Origin: a virus
Reading direction: 5' to 3' (one strand)
DNA length: 26,749 nt
IMG/VR virus record: IMGVR_UViG_3300033153_002966
Coordinates: 1 to 26,749 of that record
The position numbers and the translations under genes were made by a program. Of this stretch, positions 1 through 8,135 are shown piece after piece. The notes beneath the pieces were generated by a model. It was given only the letters and a program-made list of their open reading frames with translations, was not told the origin of the DNA and did not search any database. The first letter of the stretch is position 1. Every line of letters begins with the position of its first letter.

Positions 1-119
1 ATTACATAATGATAACCTATACCATCAAATCCTCTTTCTTTATGCCACTTATGAATAGTCTCAGCATTATCACCTCTACCTTGTTCTGAGTCACTACAGT
101 GAATAATACACTTAATCAT
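1..119 (-). CDS. N-acetylmuramoyl-L-alanine amidase endolysin, N-terminal part (cut by window edge)
   Basis: Only the first 39 codons are in the window; the gene continues past base 1. The visible protein begins MIKCIIHCSDS and continues with RGDNAETIHKWHKERGFDG then IGYHYV. This is the N-terminal pattern of Amidase_2/T7-lysozyme-type amidases: the early His in IHCS is the expected first zinc ligand, followed by the IxxWHxxxGFxxIGYHY signature. By family knowledge it would cut the amide bond between muramic acid and L-alanine in peptidoglycan at lysis. The ATG overlaps the TGA of the upstream membrane-protein gene (ATGA) and has a GAGGT Shine-Dalgarno motif. It lies at the end of the lysis cluster, next to holin and coiled-coil membrane genes. 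Family assignment is firm. Catalytic completeness cannot be judged from the fragment. Confidence 0.85.
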   Translation of the reverse strand, partial: MIKCIIHCSDSEQGRGDNAETIHKWHKERGFDGIGYHYV

Positions 120-652
120 ATTCTGTTACCTCTTATATGTTCTTTTCTACCTAACTCTTTTTTTATATGAGCTATCTCTAGTCTATTCAGAGCTACGTTC
201 TTCTCAGTAGTAGTAACAAGTTCTAGTACCTTATCCATCTTACCGTTGTTAGCTTGTACATCTAATACTAAGTATCCAAAAGCAAATGTTAGTATTAGTA
301 ATCCAAATGCTAATCTCTTGTTTCCTTTTACATCCATCTTCTCCACCTCATCACCAAGCTTGTCTTCTATTCTTCTATTAGCTCTTGTTATCTCTTGAGA
401 CTTAGTGTCACATGATTGATACATAGCAGATTCAAGACTATGTGTAATATCTTCTGTCTTAGCAACTCTCTTAAATAAAATACTTATGTCTCTAGTGTTA
501 TTCTCTGTAGTTACAGCAGTTCTAGCCATCAACTCCATTGCATCACTAGTCTTTCTATTACTAGCAACAAGTAGAGTCATATCACCAGCTAGTCTTTCTA
601 CTACTGCTTCTAACTTACTTAGCTTATCACTATTTGTACAATGTTCACTCAC
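116..652 (-). CDS. Coiled-coil protein with one membrane segment, lysis cluster
   Basis: A 178-aa protein. Residues about 10-110 are charged and heptad-like, consistent with coiled coil. Residues about 113-132 (LAFGLLILTFAFGYLVLD) form one hydrophobic membrane span, and a second helical charged stretch of about 45 residues follows. The start is GTG with AAGGA six bases upstream; no ATG fits as well. It lies between the holin and the endolysin and overlaps the endolysin start by 4 bp. The position suggests a role in lysis, for example an inner-membrane spanin-like or accessory holin protein. The central rather than N-terminal membrane segment is unlike classic Rz, so no family name is given. 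Function is inferred from context only. Confidence 0.6.
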   Translation of the reverse strand: MSEHCTNSDKLSKLEAVVERLAGDMTLLVASNRKTSDAMELMARTAVTTENNTRDISILFKRVAKTEDITHSLESAMYQSCDTKSQEITRANRRIEDKLGDEVEKMDVKGNKRLAFGLLILTFAFGYLVLDVQANNGKMDKVLELVTTTEKNVALNRLEIAHIKKELGRKEHIRGNRI

Positions 653-691
653 TTGCTATCCTTGTATATTCTATATGTAATCATAACACAA

Positions 692-1051
692 TTATGGAGC
701 TTTACCAGCTTTGATAAATTCAATACCTTTAGAACCAAAGAATGCACCATTAACTAGCATGAGTAAACTTGTATATGTAGTAACCCAATACTCAGCTAAT
801 TCAGCATTGAACCATAACATACCTACAAGATTGAAGTTCAATAGTAAGAGAACAATAGCTCTACTAGAAGTATACCAAGGTACTTTAGAATCAGCTTCCC
901 ATCTTCTAGTAACATGTTCACTATCTAATCTATCCATCTCTTGTATTATCTCAGGAGGTATATCACCTGTAAACATTTGTCTAATACCACTAGTTATTGA
1001 CTGTGTAGCTTTACCAGTAGCTTCTATCTCATCTTTACCAAACCAACCCAT
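692..1051 (-). CDS. Holin-like membrane protein
   Basis: About 119 aa from the ATG at 1051, which has AAGGA seven bases upstream. A TTG two codons earlier lies too close to that motif. The N-terminal half is soluble. Residues about 65-85 (around AIVLLLLNFNLVGMLWF) and 90-110 (around TTYTSLLMLVNGAFFGSKG) are hydrophobic spans. The pattern DSEHVxxRWEADSxxPWxxSxR followed by a membrane span and a terminal FFGSKGIEFI is the one I associate with phage holins of the 3TM gene-transfer-release type (compare YFGSRGIEK endings). It would sit in the inner membrane and set the timing of endolysin release. The lysis-cluster position supports this. The number of spans is read by eye. Confidence 0.7.
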   Translation of the reverse strand: MGWFGKDEIEATGKATQSITSGIRQMFTGDIPPEIIQEMDRLDSEHVTRRWEADSKVPWYTSSRAIVLLLLNFNLVGMLWFNAELAEYWVTTYTSLLMLVNGAFFGSKGIEFIKAGKAP

Positions 1052-1061
1052 TTTCAATTCC

Positions 1062-1625
1062 TTATTTAATAAATACTAATCTTCCAACATGTTTACTGTC
1101 AGACTCTTCTGTGTGATAACCAAACTCATATCCAAATACATTATAGTAGAATAAATACTTATGTCTATTCTCTTCCCATTGCATATACTTAAAGTTATAA
1201 GCGGTGTTACGAACATTCCATAAGTAAGCCATCATACCACACCAATTAGATTCTATAGTATCACCTAATGTAAAAGCATTACCGTTACACTTAGCCAAGT
1301 ACTTAGAGTTATCTCTAGTGCCTCTAGTTCCATCTTCCCATTCTAGCATGAATCTTTCAGATGATGTATCACAATAGCTATCATCATCTAACCAACCCCA
1401 TATCAACCAATAGACTAATTGGTATTCTATCCAAGATACATTTCTCTTAGATATAGGAACATCTCTGTTTAGTCTAGGTAGATATAATCCATTAGATAGT
1501 ACATAGTTATATACTGTATTTCTAGCGTACTTTCTATGTGGTGCTACTATTGGATACCATGCTAATCCAAACACTTTACGGAATAATGTCCATAGTAGGA
1601 TTAGTGTGTATCTAAGATATCTCAT
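1062..1625 (-). CDS. Conserved phage protein of unknown function, membrane-anchored N-terminus
   Basis: A 187-aa protein starting MRYLRYTLILLWTLFRKVFGL, with a hydrophobic N-terminal stretch (residues 5-22) that could be a signal anchor. The rest is rich in Trp and Tyr (WIEYQLVYWLIWGWLDDD, NWCGMMAYLWNVRNTAYNF). I recognise it as a kind of protein often seen near tail and lysis genes of podoviruses, but I know no function. The start at 1625 is preferred because it overlaps the TAA of the preceding fibre gene as TAATG, the junction type used repeatedly in this genome. An ATG three codons earlier (1634) sits only two bases from AAGGA and is the alternative. It overlaps nothing downstream and precedes the holin. 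Confidence 0.6.
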   Translation of the reverse strand: MRYLRYTLILLWTLFRKVFGLAWYPIVAPHRKYARNTVYNYVLSNGLYLPRLNRDVPISKRNVSWIEYQLVYWLIWGWLDDDSYCDTSSERFMLEWEDGTRGTRDNSKYLAKCNGNAFTLGDTIESNWCGMMAYLWNVRNTAYNFKYMQWEENRHKYLFYYNVFGYEFGYHTEESDSKHVGRLVFIK

Positions 1626-1897
1626 TATTTCCATTTTCCTTTTAATCCGGCTCTACAAGATGCACTAGATTGTGCAGCACCTGTGTTGTCATATACATTA
1701 AATACCACTCCTAAAGTAGTTGGGCTTCTAAACGACACGAACCATGGAGATAATGTTGCACTTCTGACAACATTACCAGAAATAATATTATCACTATTTG
1801 ATGTCATATCAACTACCTCAATAGGAAATGCCCAAGTAGTTGTACTTGTTTCACCTATTAAATAGGTACCTAACTCTAAACTACCATTAGCCCTCAT
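1625..1897 (-). pseudogene. C-terminal part of small fibre gene, separated by a frame-breaking duplication
   Basis: This is the downstream piece of a fibre-type gene whose upstream piece lies at 2073-2204. Its frame is open from the stop at 1625 up through 2014 (residues such as DFYGNQSITVQGANF then YPDGSVVGSTDNGSF precede the Met at 1897), so the Met is probably not a true start. If one copy of the 70-bp tandem duplication at 2015-2154 is removed, the two pieces join into one 169-aa protein starting MSTLQTNEIKNLAG. The small size, beta-rich Gly/Ser/Thr composition and position after two similar fibre genes suggest a tail-fibre tip or appendage. No catalytic motif is visible. As printed, the gene would not make the full protein. 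Confidence 0.65.
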
Positions 1898-2014
1898 CTC
1901 AAAACTACCATTATCAGTACTACCAACAACACTTCCATCAGGATAACTCTTAGCTGTAAAGTTAGCACCTTGTACTGTTATAGATTGATTGCCATAGAAG
2001 TCTCTTAGTGCTTG

Positions 2015-2154
2015 CTCTGAAGCTATAGCTGTACCAGCCCACTTACTATCTGTAGGTATTGGTGCTATATCTTCAACTAATATACTCTGAAGCTATAGCT
2101 GTACCAGCCCACTTACTATCTGTAGGTATTGGTGCTATATCTTCAACTAATATA
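2015..2154. repeat. Perfect 70-bp tandem duplication
   Basis: The segment 2015-2084 is repeated without mismatch at 2085-2154. Both copies begin CTCTGAAGCTATAGCTGTAC and end CAACTAATATA. Seventy is 1 mod 3, so the second copy shifts the minus-strand fibre frame; removing one copy restores a single 169-codon frame. Microhomology at the junction is only CT. Confidence 0.97.
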
Positions 2155-2204
2155 CTTGATGTACCAGCTAGATTTTTAATCTCATTTGTTTGTAAAGTAC
2201 TCAT
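2073..2204 (-). pseudogene. N-terminal part of small fibre gene, truncated by the 70-bp duplication
   Basis: ATG at 2204, then 43 codons ending in TGA at 2073-2075, which lies inside the first duplicate copy. The protein reads MSTLQTNEIKNLAGTSSILV, then EDIAPIPTDSKWAGTAIASE, then three frameshifted residues and stop. The TNEIKNLAG...S opening resembles N-termini of phage fibre and baseplate accessory proteins. GGAGA lies a few bases upstream of the ATG, and the previous gene's stop is 13 bp away, so the initiation region looks functional. Its intact form continues into the reading frame of 1625-1897. Either a real frame-breaking duplication or an assembly join explains the break. Confidence 0.6.
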
Positions 2205-2217
2205 ACTATCTTCTCCA

Positions 2218-2640
2218 TTATCTTAGTTCTACCCAGCTAGTCATTACAGCACCACTATTATCTTCTACTCTATACACTGCACCAACTGGAACTATGGTTC
2301 CGACTTGGACATAATCACTATCTGCATCAGTTGCACCTCTTTGTCCAGCCAAATCAACACTCACACCACCAACCAATAGTCTTAAATATGAACTTGAATT
2401 TGAAGCTGCATATCCCATTATAGATACTTGTATAGGCTTACCAGTGTCATTAGTGTAGTCTGTATTAACAGCTCTACTACCGCTTACATCTTGCCATGTT
2501 TGTCCTACGCCTATAACATCATCAGTAGTAGCCATAGTAACGTCACCACTTGGTATTGTTACAACCGTATCAACTGCACTATCTTCACCTTGTAGAGACA
2601 CAGAGCCACCACTTGTAGCTCTTAATAATATCTTACTCAT
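2218..2640 (-). CDS. Small tail-fibre/appendage protein (QTWQD-type C-terminal module)
   Basis: A 140-aa protein. The N-terminal 50 residues (LLRATSGGSVSLQGEDSAVD, then TVVTIPSGDV) look like a repeat-type fibre stalk. The C-terminal part carries GQTWQDVSGSRAVNTDYTN, then DTGKPIQVSI, and ends SWVELR. The same order of blocks (QTWQD...SR...YTN.TGKPI...V...Y.V...W.ELR) occurs in the neighbour at 2954-3319. This module is common at the C-termini of phage fibre proteins and probably forms a beta-sandwich tip; receptor binding is inference. The ATG overlaps the chaperone-like gene's stop as TAATG, implying coupled translation. Confidence 0.65.
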   Translation of the reverse strand: MSKILLRATSGGSVSLQGEDSAVDTVVTIPSGDVTMATTDDVIGVGQTWQDVSGSRAVNTDYTNDTGKPIQVSIMGYAASNSSSYLRLLVGGVSVDLAGQRGATDADSDYVQVGTIVPVGAVYRVEDNSGAVMTSWVELR

Positions 2641-2954
2641 TATATAACTCCATATTCTTCACGGGTTGGCATAACCCATGTTTTAGTTGATTGTCTCAGT
2701 GCTTGTCTGTACCGTCTAAGTTCAGCTACATTACCATTGTCTGTATCTTGTGCTATATACACAAGTATATCAACAGCAGTTAATTCAGTGTCTCTAGTAG
2801 CTCTGAAGTCAGCTTGTTCTTTAGCTAGTAGTTCTTCATCTGTAGGTGCTTGAATTACATCTACTTCTTCTTTTGTAATCTCTACTAGTCCTACATGATT
2901 AGTAACTATTGGGTCTATGTATATGTTATTATTCTCATCTTTAAAATACTTCAT
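2640..2954 (-). CDS. Phage tail (fibre) assembly chaperone-like protein
   Basis: About 104 aa beginning MKYFKDENNNIYIDP. The C-terminal half has the pattern RATRDTELTAVDILV...YRQALRQ...WVMPTREEYGV, which matches the helical phage tail assembly chaperone/Tfa-like family (R..RD..L...D......YRQALR....PT). Such proteins help fold or trimerise fibre proteins encoded next to them, and here the gene sits between two fibre-tip genes. The start at 2954 is chosen because it overlaps the upstream TAA as TAATG with GGAAGGA upstream; a start six codons earlier would lie inside the neighbour's end. The family call rests on pattern recognition only. Confidence 0.65.
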   Translation of the reverse strand: MKYFKDENNNIYIDPIVTNHVGLVEITKEEVDVIQAPTDEELLAKEQADFRATRDTELTAVDILVYIAQDTDNGNVAELRRYRQALRQSTKTWVMPTREEYGVI

Positions 2955-3319
2955 TATCTTAGTTCCTTCCAATCAACTGTTCCTACATTTAACGTAACCG
3001 CATAAGTACTATTATTCGGAACTAAACCTGATACATTCATTCTTTTACTTGTCGCATCATTCTGTAGTTCGTTTTGAATTATAATTCCATCTACAGATAT
3101 AGTTATTTGCATACCAGCAGTTTCTGATGAACTAGAAACAGATATGAATATAGGTTTTCCAGTAGTGTTAGTGTATGTTACACCAGCACTCCTACTTGCG
3201 GTTAAATCTTGCCAAGTTTGCTCGTACCCTATACCAAACTCAGTAGGTATGTCTTCATCCAGTGCTACTTTCTTATCATTAACATATAGTAACCCAGCTA
3301 TACTTTTTAATATACTCAT
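2954..3319 (-). CDS. Small tail-fibre/appendage protein, paralogue of the 2218-2640 product
   Basis: A 121-aa protein starting MSILKSIAGLLYVNDKKVAL. Residues about 33-50 read QTWQDLTASRSAGVTYTN, followed by TTGKPIFISVS, and the protein ends VDWKELR. This is the same module as in the gene two positions downstream, so the two are paralogues with unrelated N-termini. The ATG has GGAGA and a four-base spacer. The N-terminal motif probably docks on the main fibre; this is inference. It follows the T7-type fibre gene by nine bases and precedes the chaperone-like gene with TAATG overlap. Confidence 0.65.
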   Translation of the reverse strand: MSILKSIAGLLYVNDKKVALDEDIPTEFGIGYEQTWQDLTASRSAGVTYTNTTGKPIFISVSSSSETAGMQITISVDGIIIQNELQNDATSKRMNVSGLVPNNSTYAVTLNVGTVDWKELR

Positions 3320-3328
3320 ATTATCTCC

Positions 3329-4501
3329 TTATACAACAGACATAACTGAGCCATCAGCTATCTCTAAAGTTAAACCATCAGGTATTTCAAAACCAGTTAC
3401 TACACTAGCACTAACACCAGATTCAATAGTTTCATTACCATTCAATACATTTGGATTCTTATTAACAGAACTCCAATAACTATCACCTTCTGTACCATGA
3501 TTAGACACACTCATTCCTTCATGTCCAGTCTCTAAGGGTAAACCAAGTATCTTCTCCCAGTCATTACCAGTAGCTCTAGCAACTAAAGCAAGACCTTCAT
3601 CTGCTGGAAAACTAGGTGCTGGTAAACTAGAACCACTAGACTTAGCTGCCCAATGTAGTGAAGAATATTCAGTAGTATCTGCAGCTGTAAATGTACCATC
3701 TCCATCTGAAGTATATGTCTTAACAAATACATCTTCTGGTTCAGTAGCATAACTATCAGATGTCATTCTCTCTGCTTCTGCTCCCCAAGCTTCTAGCTGT
3801 CCAGCATCTGCAGCTTGTGACTCTGCTTTTTCGGAATAGTGAAAAGAACTATATTCTGAAGAGTTTATTATTGTAAATGTTCCATCTCCGTCAGAAGTAT
3901 ATAGCTTGACGAATACATCTTCAGCTTCTGTTGCATAACTCTCTGATGTGAGCTTAGATGCTTCTGCTTCCCATTTATATAACTCTGTGTTTGTAACATT
4001 TTCAGGGATTGATGTATCATTTTCTAGCTCATTTCCTGCTGCGTTCCATTTAATATAAGCATCTGGAGGTGGAGATTCTAAAACAACGGATACATTTTGA
4101 GCTGAATCTGGAAGTCTAACATGAGACCCTGCATCCGCCTCTCTATCTGCAATTAGGTATGTTTGATAATCTTGGTCTGAGTTTAACGTTGACGCTAATA
4201 GATCCCCTGATGTTTGATATTCAATCAATCTATCAATATCTAACTTTCTCAAAAGAGTTACAGCGTCTCCATTAGACGCAGCACTAATAAGTGTTATTGA
4301 CCCACCTAAATCCCCTGAGAGTGCTACTGTGTAGTCTGTGTCAAGTATGAGAATATCTGTACTATCATCAGATGCTTGACCTACTGGTGTGAGGTAGACT
4401 TTTATATCCCCGTCAAAGAAAAGTTTAAAGCTGAAAGGGAATACAGTTTGTCCTGCCCCTGCTGTATACTCTGCACGCCCTATTGTACTATTGAAAGCCA
4501 T
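3329..4501 (-). CDS. Tail fibre protein with T7 gp17-type N-terminal domain
   Basis: A 390-aa protein. Residues 1-120 carry the T7 tail-fibre N-terminal signature: GQTVFPFSFKLF, GDIKVYLTP, DYTVALSGD, GGSITLISA, GDAVTLLRKLDIDR and DQDYQTYLIAD. This domain anchors fibres to the tail in T7-like phages. Residues about 177-226 and 239-288 are two copies of one repeat (EA.ERMTSDSYATEPEDVFVK, then TYTSDGDGTFT...EYSS.H....KS), likely stalk segments. The C-terminus (NVLNGNETIESGV, then TGFEIPDGLTLEIADGS) resembles the short beta end-cap of podoviral fibres. AAGGAG precedes the ATG. It is shorter than T7 gp17 (553 aa), so receptor binding may depend on the small fibre genes downstream. Confidence 0.9.
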   Translation of the reverse strand: MAFNSTIGRAEYTAGAGQTVFPFSFKLFFDGDIKVYLTPVGQASDDSTDILILDTDYTVALSGDLGGSITLISAASNGDAVTLLRKLDIDRLIEYQTSGDLLASTLNSDQDYQTYLIADREADAGSHVRLPDSAQNVSVVLESPPPDAYIKWNAAGNELENDTSIPENVTNTELYKWEAEASKLTSESYATEAEDVFVKLYTSDGDGTFTIINSSEYSSFHYSEKAESQAADAGQLEAWGAEAERMTSDSYATEPEDVFVKTYTSDGDGTFTAADTTEYSSLHWAAKSSGSSLPAPSFPADEGLALVARATGNDWEKILGLPLETGHEGMSVSNHGTEGDSYWSSVNKNPNVLNGNETIESGVSASVVTGFEIPDGLTLEIADGSVMSVV

Positions 4502-4511
4502 TTATTACTCC

Positions 4512-7364
4512 TTATTTGTTATAGAACTGTTTAAGTTCTTGTAATGCATCTTGTTCAGATATACCGTCTTCTTGCGCTTTATACTTCGCAGGTCTGATTA
4601 AGTCCTTCTGAATTGACTTATTATATAGGTTTACATCTTGAACTCTAGCATCATTTTTAGCCGCAGTGTCAAACTTTAAAGTCAGTGATCTTATCTGTTG
4701 TACTTTATCGTCATCAATTAGCTCCTTATATGAGGCTGAGTTCATCAGTTGTGTAACAGTCTCTTTGAAGTTCATACCTTCAATTAATAAACCCTTACGA
4801 GCGTATTTCTTAATTTTTACATACTGTTTATTAGTAAGTTTAAATCCATTCATCATTGGACTCATATTAGGAATTGCACTTAGTCTAGTAGTCTCAGCCA
4901 ACCTCATTACTTCACGATACGCTTTACTTCTAGTTTCTACTGATGTACCCCAAGGTGAGAGCACTTTATCATACTTAACTTCTTTACCAAATGAATCGAC
5001 TGTCTTAGGTATATTAGATGATGTCATATTCCACTGCTCGTAGAAGTATTCACCAATCGTATCTGCTTGTACGTGGCGAGTATCGTCAATACTACGTTTA
5101 ATGTTTCTGCGTAGTCCTGAGAAGGGCATCATAGCATTTGCTTGATTCTTCACATATCTCTCAGCATATCTTTGAGGCTCTGACCATACATTCATAAGGT
5201 CTCTCATACCCGTCATAAACGTCTTATTTAAAGTATTCTCAGCTAATGCTATTACCAGTCCGTCTATTGTACGCTCTAGTTGTTTTTCTTCTTCTTCACC
5301 TAATACTGTATATTTAGTAGCATCTTGGTATTCAGAAAGATCTGCCATCGCTCCAACAATGTAAGAGAAAGGCTCCATACGATCATATGAAATGTATTCT
5401 TTACCTGTAGGTGTGTCTATAACAATAGATCTAGGTCTCCACCCTGCTTCATATCTGTTCTTACGTACATCTCTGTCTGTAGGGGCTGAACCAGTGATGT
5501 ACCCATTTGAAGCTGCTTGGTATCCCATATATGCTAAGGCAGTACCAGTAGCCATCTTAGACCTAGCCATCTGTCCTTTAGCCCCACCTGCAAATACGTC
5601 CTCACGATACTGTTTTGCTAATAATCCTAGAGGTGTTCTTTCTAAATAGGCTTGTTTAAGAAGGTTAGCAGGTGTCTTTATGAAAGGAAAAACCCATCTA
5701 ACTCCAGGAGTTGTTTGTACCCACTTCTGAAATGCTTGACCTGTAGCTCCTAAGGGTTCCTGGAAAGTCATTGATAGACCTTCACGCTTAGCAATCTCTA
5801 ACATTTCTTCTGTAGGATTTTCCATTAAATCAGTAAAGAACTCTTGAGTCTTTACTGACCCCCATTTATTTTGCTTAGCTATTGCCTCAGCTCTTCTATA
5901 CGCTTGTTGGATTATAGCGTTACGTTCTGCTGTCTTTTTCATAAACGCATCTGTACCACCCATTAAGCGCTCTGTAGGGAATCTTAACACATTGCCTAAC
6001 CCATTTACCCATGAGCCTATTGTTGTGATCCCTGCAGCATCCATATTGAATGCTTCCGCACTTATAGCTTTTCTACTTGGTACTTCTAGTTTATCAATAC
6101 CACCATAAGGTTCAGCAGTCTTCATTACTTTCCAACTAACATCCCAAGATTCCCTAAATCCTGTTGTAGCTGCAAGTAGCTTAGCTCTGAATTCACCCAT
6201 CAAAACATTGTCAAAGTCATCAACACCTCTACCACCCATAATAGATGCTACAGCTGTGTCACCTAAGTCAACACCAATACGGATCATTGATCCTGCACTA
6301 TTTACTAGATGAGTACTTAGACCCGATAAAATACCATTAATGAATACCTCATACGCGCTATCAAATGTTCTACTCGCTGCACTTGTCCCAGTAGCTTCAA
6401 CAACTGCTGTGATACCTTTAGTAGAATCTGCTACAGCTATTTGCTGTGCGATAGTGTTAATGTCTAACCCTCTATTCATATTTACTGCTTGCTGAGTTAT
6501 CTCTTCAGCCATATCAGCATCTATTTTACCGCCAGTAGGGATACCCATAGCTCTCATACCGCGACCATACTCAGCTCTAGCACCCATAAATTGTTGATAG
6601 AAAGCTGTGTGAAAGTGATACTGTTTAGCAAATTGTGCTTTAGTAACGTCACCTACATTAGGATCATTAACCATATTAGCTAACTCTTTTAGTCTAACAG
6701 CAGATTGCTCTAAGACTTGACGAGTAGCTAGGATCTCTTCAGGAGCTAAAAGTGAACCATCTTCACGCTCTAACACTTTACGAATAAAATCAACATCTTG
6801 ACCTAGATCATCTGCTAAGCCTCGTAGTTGCTCATCACCCACTACACCACGCCTAGCCTTATCAATGTTAACAGCATTATTATCAGCCATTAAACCTATA
6901 ACAGCTTTCACGTCATCTGCTTCTTCAATAGTATCAAAGTTCATTTGCCATGAGTTTGTAGTATCAAAATCTTCAATATCAGAAGTCTTAAAATTAAGTG
7001 CTTCTTTCTTTGCTTGAAATTCTGTAGGTTGAGGTACTAAAGGTTCTTTCATCTTAGGAACGTCTTTAGTATTAAATTGTTTAGTAGATACTACTTCTTC
7101 AGGTGTCATTGGAGCTTGATTATATTTAATAAGCATATCATTTACTGTTTTAGCAGGCTTATCTGGTGTCTTCATATTCTTAATAAGCTTACGAGAAAAC
7201 CACGACTTTAACCCCCCTGCATACTTATCTTCAGGCATTTCAGTTGTTACGGGTTCTGCAAGACCTTCTTGAAGTGTTGCAACATCTTGAGCTGCTTGAT
7301 CTTCGTTGTATGTTACAGTTTCGTTTGCACCATCTGGTTGGGTGTTGCTGTATGATATTTCCAT
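4512..7364 (-). CDS. Large internal virion (DNA ejection) protein, gp16-like position
   Basis: A 950-aa protein, the largest in the window. It is mainly helical and charged. Around residues 213-275 it has ATRQVLEQSAVRLKELAN and then FYQQFMGARAEYGRGM, a pattern seen in large ejection proteins of many podoviruses. Around residues 641-685 it has RPRSIVIDTPTGKEYISYDR followed by MEPFSYIVGAMADL, also typical of this group. No lytic transglycosylase motif is apparent, unlike T7 gp16 (1318 aa), so cell-wall cutting is not supported. By position (last of three internal protein genes, just before the fibre) it should form the inner core and leave the capsid with the DNA. ATG overlaps the upstream TAA (TAATG). 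Confidence 0.75.
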   Translation of the reverse strand: MEISYSNTQPDGANETVTYNEDQAAQDVATLQEGLAEPVTTEMPEDKYAGGLKSWFSRKLIKNMKTPDKPAKTVNDMLIKYNQAPMTPEEVVSTKQFNTKDVPKMKEPLVPQPTEFQAKKEALNFKTSDIEDFDTTNSWQMNFDTIEEADDVKAVIGLMADNNAVNIDKARRGVVGDEQLRGLADDLGQDVDFIRKVLEREDGSLLAPEEILATRQVLEQSAVRLKELANMVNDPNVGDVTKAQFAKQYHFHTAFYQQFMGARAEYGRGMRAMGIPTGGKIDADMAEEITQQAVNMNRGLDINTIAQQIAVADSTKGITAVVEATGTSAASRTFDSAYEVFINGILSGLSTHLVNSAGSMIRIGVDLGDTAVASIMGGRGVDDFDNVLMGEFRAKLLAATTGFRESWDVSWKVMKTAEPYGGIDKLEVPSRKAISAEAFNMDAAGITTIGSWVNGLGNVLRFPTERLMGGTDAFMKKTAERNAIIQQAYRRAEAIAKQNKWGSVKTQEFFTDLMENPTEEMLEIAKREGLSMTFQEPLGATGQAFQKWVQTTPGVRWVFPFIKTPANLLKQAYLERTPLGLLAKQYREDVFAGGAKGQMARSKMATGTALAYMGYQAASNGYITGSAPTDRDVRKNRYEAGWRPRSIVIDTPTGKEYISYDRMEPFSYIVGAMADLSEYQDATKYTVLGEEEEKQLERTIDGLVIALAENTLNKTFMTGMRDLMNVWSEPQRYAERYVKNQANAMMPFSGLRRNIKRSIDDTRHVQADTIGEYFYEQWNMTSSNIPKTVDSFGKEVKYDKVLSPWGTSVETRSKAYREVMRLAETTRLSAIPNMSPMMNGFKLTNKQYVKIKKYARKGLLIEGMNFKETVTQLMNSASYKELIDDDKVQQIRSLTLKFDTAAKNDARVQDVNLYNKSIQKDLIRPAKYKAQEDGISEQDALQELKQFYNK

Positions 7365-8134
7365 TACTCAACTCCTACTTGTTCATCTGGTATTATACCC
7401 TTTTTCTTGCTCATTTTCTTCCCTACGTATGCAGCACCTTCACCAAGTGTTTTACCCGCTACAGCACCTATAGTACCTGAAGTTGCAGATTGTGTATAAT
7501 CAATTTCATCTCTCATACCTACTTCTACTTCCAGAGTCTGACGAACCAAGTCTTCTCCTCCCGTATACATAGCACCTTCAAGAGCAGCAATGTTTGCAGG
7601 ATTCATTAGCATCTTTTTAAATGCTGCTTTCCCTGCTGTCTTGCCTCCAAGTTTAGCTGCAAAGCCTGCGCCTAAAGTACCAAACCCAATAAGGTTAGTA
7701 TAGTCAGTTACAAAAGCGTCTCCAAACCTTTTAACTCCCTCCCATGTAATGTCTTTAGCATCATATGTTTCAAGCCCATAAGTCATAGCCATTTTTTCCA
7801 TATCTGTAGCATCAGCAAAGTCTATAGCAGTCTCACCTAAATCTACAAGATTATAGTTAACATCTGCCATATACTGAAGACCCCATTTAACTAATTCCTT
7901 ATCTGGAGGTGTTTCAGTTTCTGCCCCTTCTTTCTTTGTGTGAAGGATTCTCATAGAGTCTATGAAATTAGTATCAGTATATAATTCCTCTTCCTGAACT
8001 TTACGACTTTGATTAACAAGGTCAGACGCAGTCTTAACCATGTAGTCACGTTGTTGTTTTTCAGTATAACCATTTTGGTTAGTGTTAACTTCTGTTGTCT
8101 CTGTGTTCCAGTCAAAACCTATATTTCCACTCAT
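7364..8134 (-). CDS. Probable internal virion protein
   Basis: A 256-aa protein. The N-terminal half is acidic and polar. The C-terminal half (residues about 140-235) is rich in Gly and Ala (LIGFGTLGAGFAAKLGGKTA, ATSGTIGAVAGKTLGEGAA), a composition seen in ejection proteins that insert into membranes. The C-terminus is lysine-rich (KKMSKKKG). I recognise no family. It sits between two internal virion protein genes, starts one base after the preceding stop behind GGAGG, and overlaps the next gene as TAATG, so it is almost certainly made with them. Together with the 950-aa product it may correspond to parts of a larger ejection protein in relatives; this is inference. Confidence 0.55.
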   Translation of the reverse strand: MSGNIGFDWNTETTEVNTNQNGYTEKQQRDYMVKTASDLVNQSRKVQEEELYTDTNFIDSMRILHTKKEGAETETPPDKELVKWGLQYMADVNYNLVDLGETAIDFADATDMEKMAMTYGLETYDAKDITWEGVKRFGDAFVTDYTNLIGFGTLGAGFAAKLGGKTAGKAAFKKMLMNPANIAALEGAMYTGGEDLVRQTLEVEVGMRDEIDYTQSATSGTIGAVAGKTLGEGAAYVGKKMSKKKGIIPDEQVGVE

Positions 8135-8135
8135 G

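Noticed and set aside
2015-2154. The 70-bp repeat as part of a CRISPR array or mobile-element target duplication
   Set aside because: Only two directly abutting copies exist, with no spacers, no terminal inverted repeats and no transposase; both copies are coding sequence.
3144-3479. Plus-strand open frame of 111 codons in the tail-fibre region
   Set aside because: It lies opposite well-supported minus-strand fibre genes, has low-complexity Ser/Val/Leu-rich composition typical of a reverse-strand shadow, and has no ribosome binding site.
4666-5043. Plus-strand open frame opposite the large internal virion protein
   Set aside because: It is antisense to a 950-codon gene with clear family features; the Leu/Ser-rich translation and lack of upstream signals mark it as a shadow.
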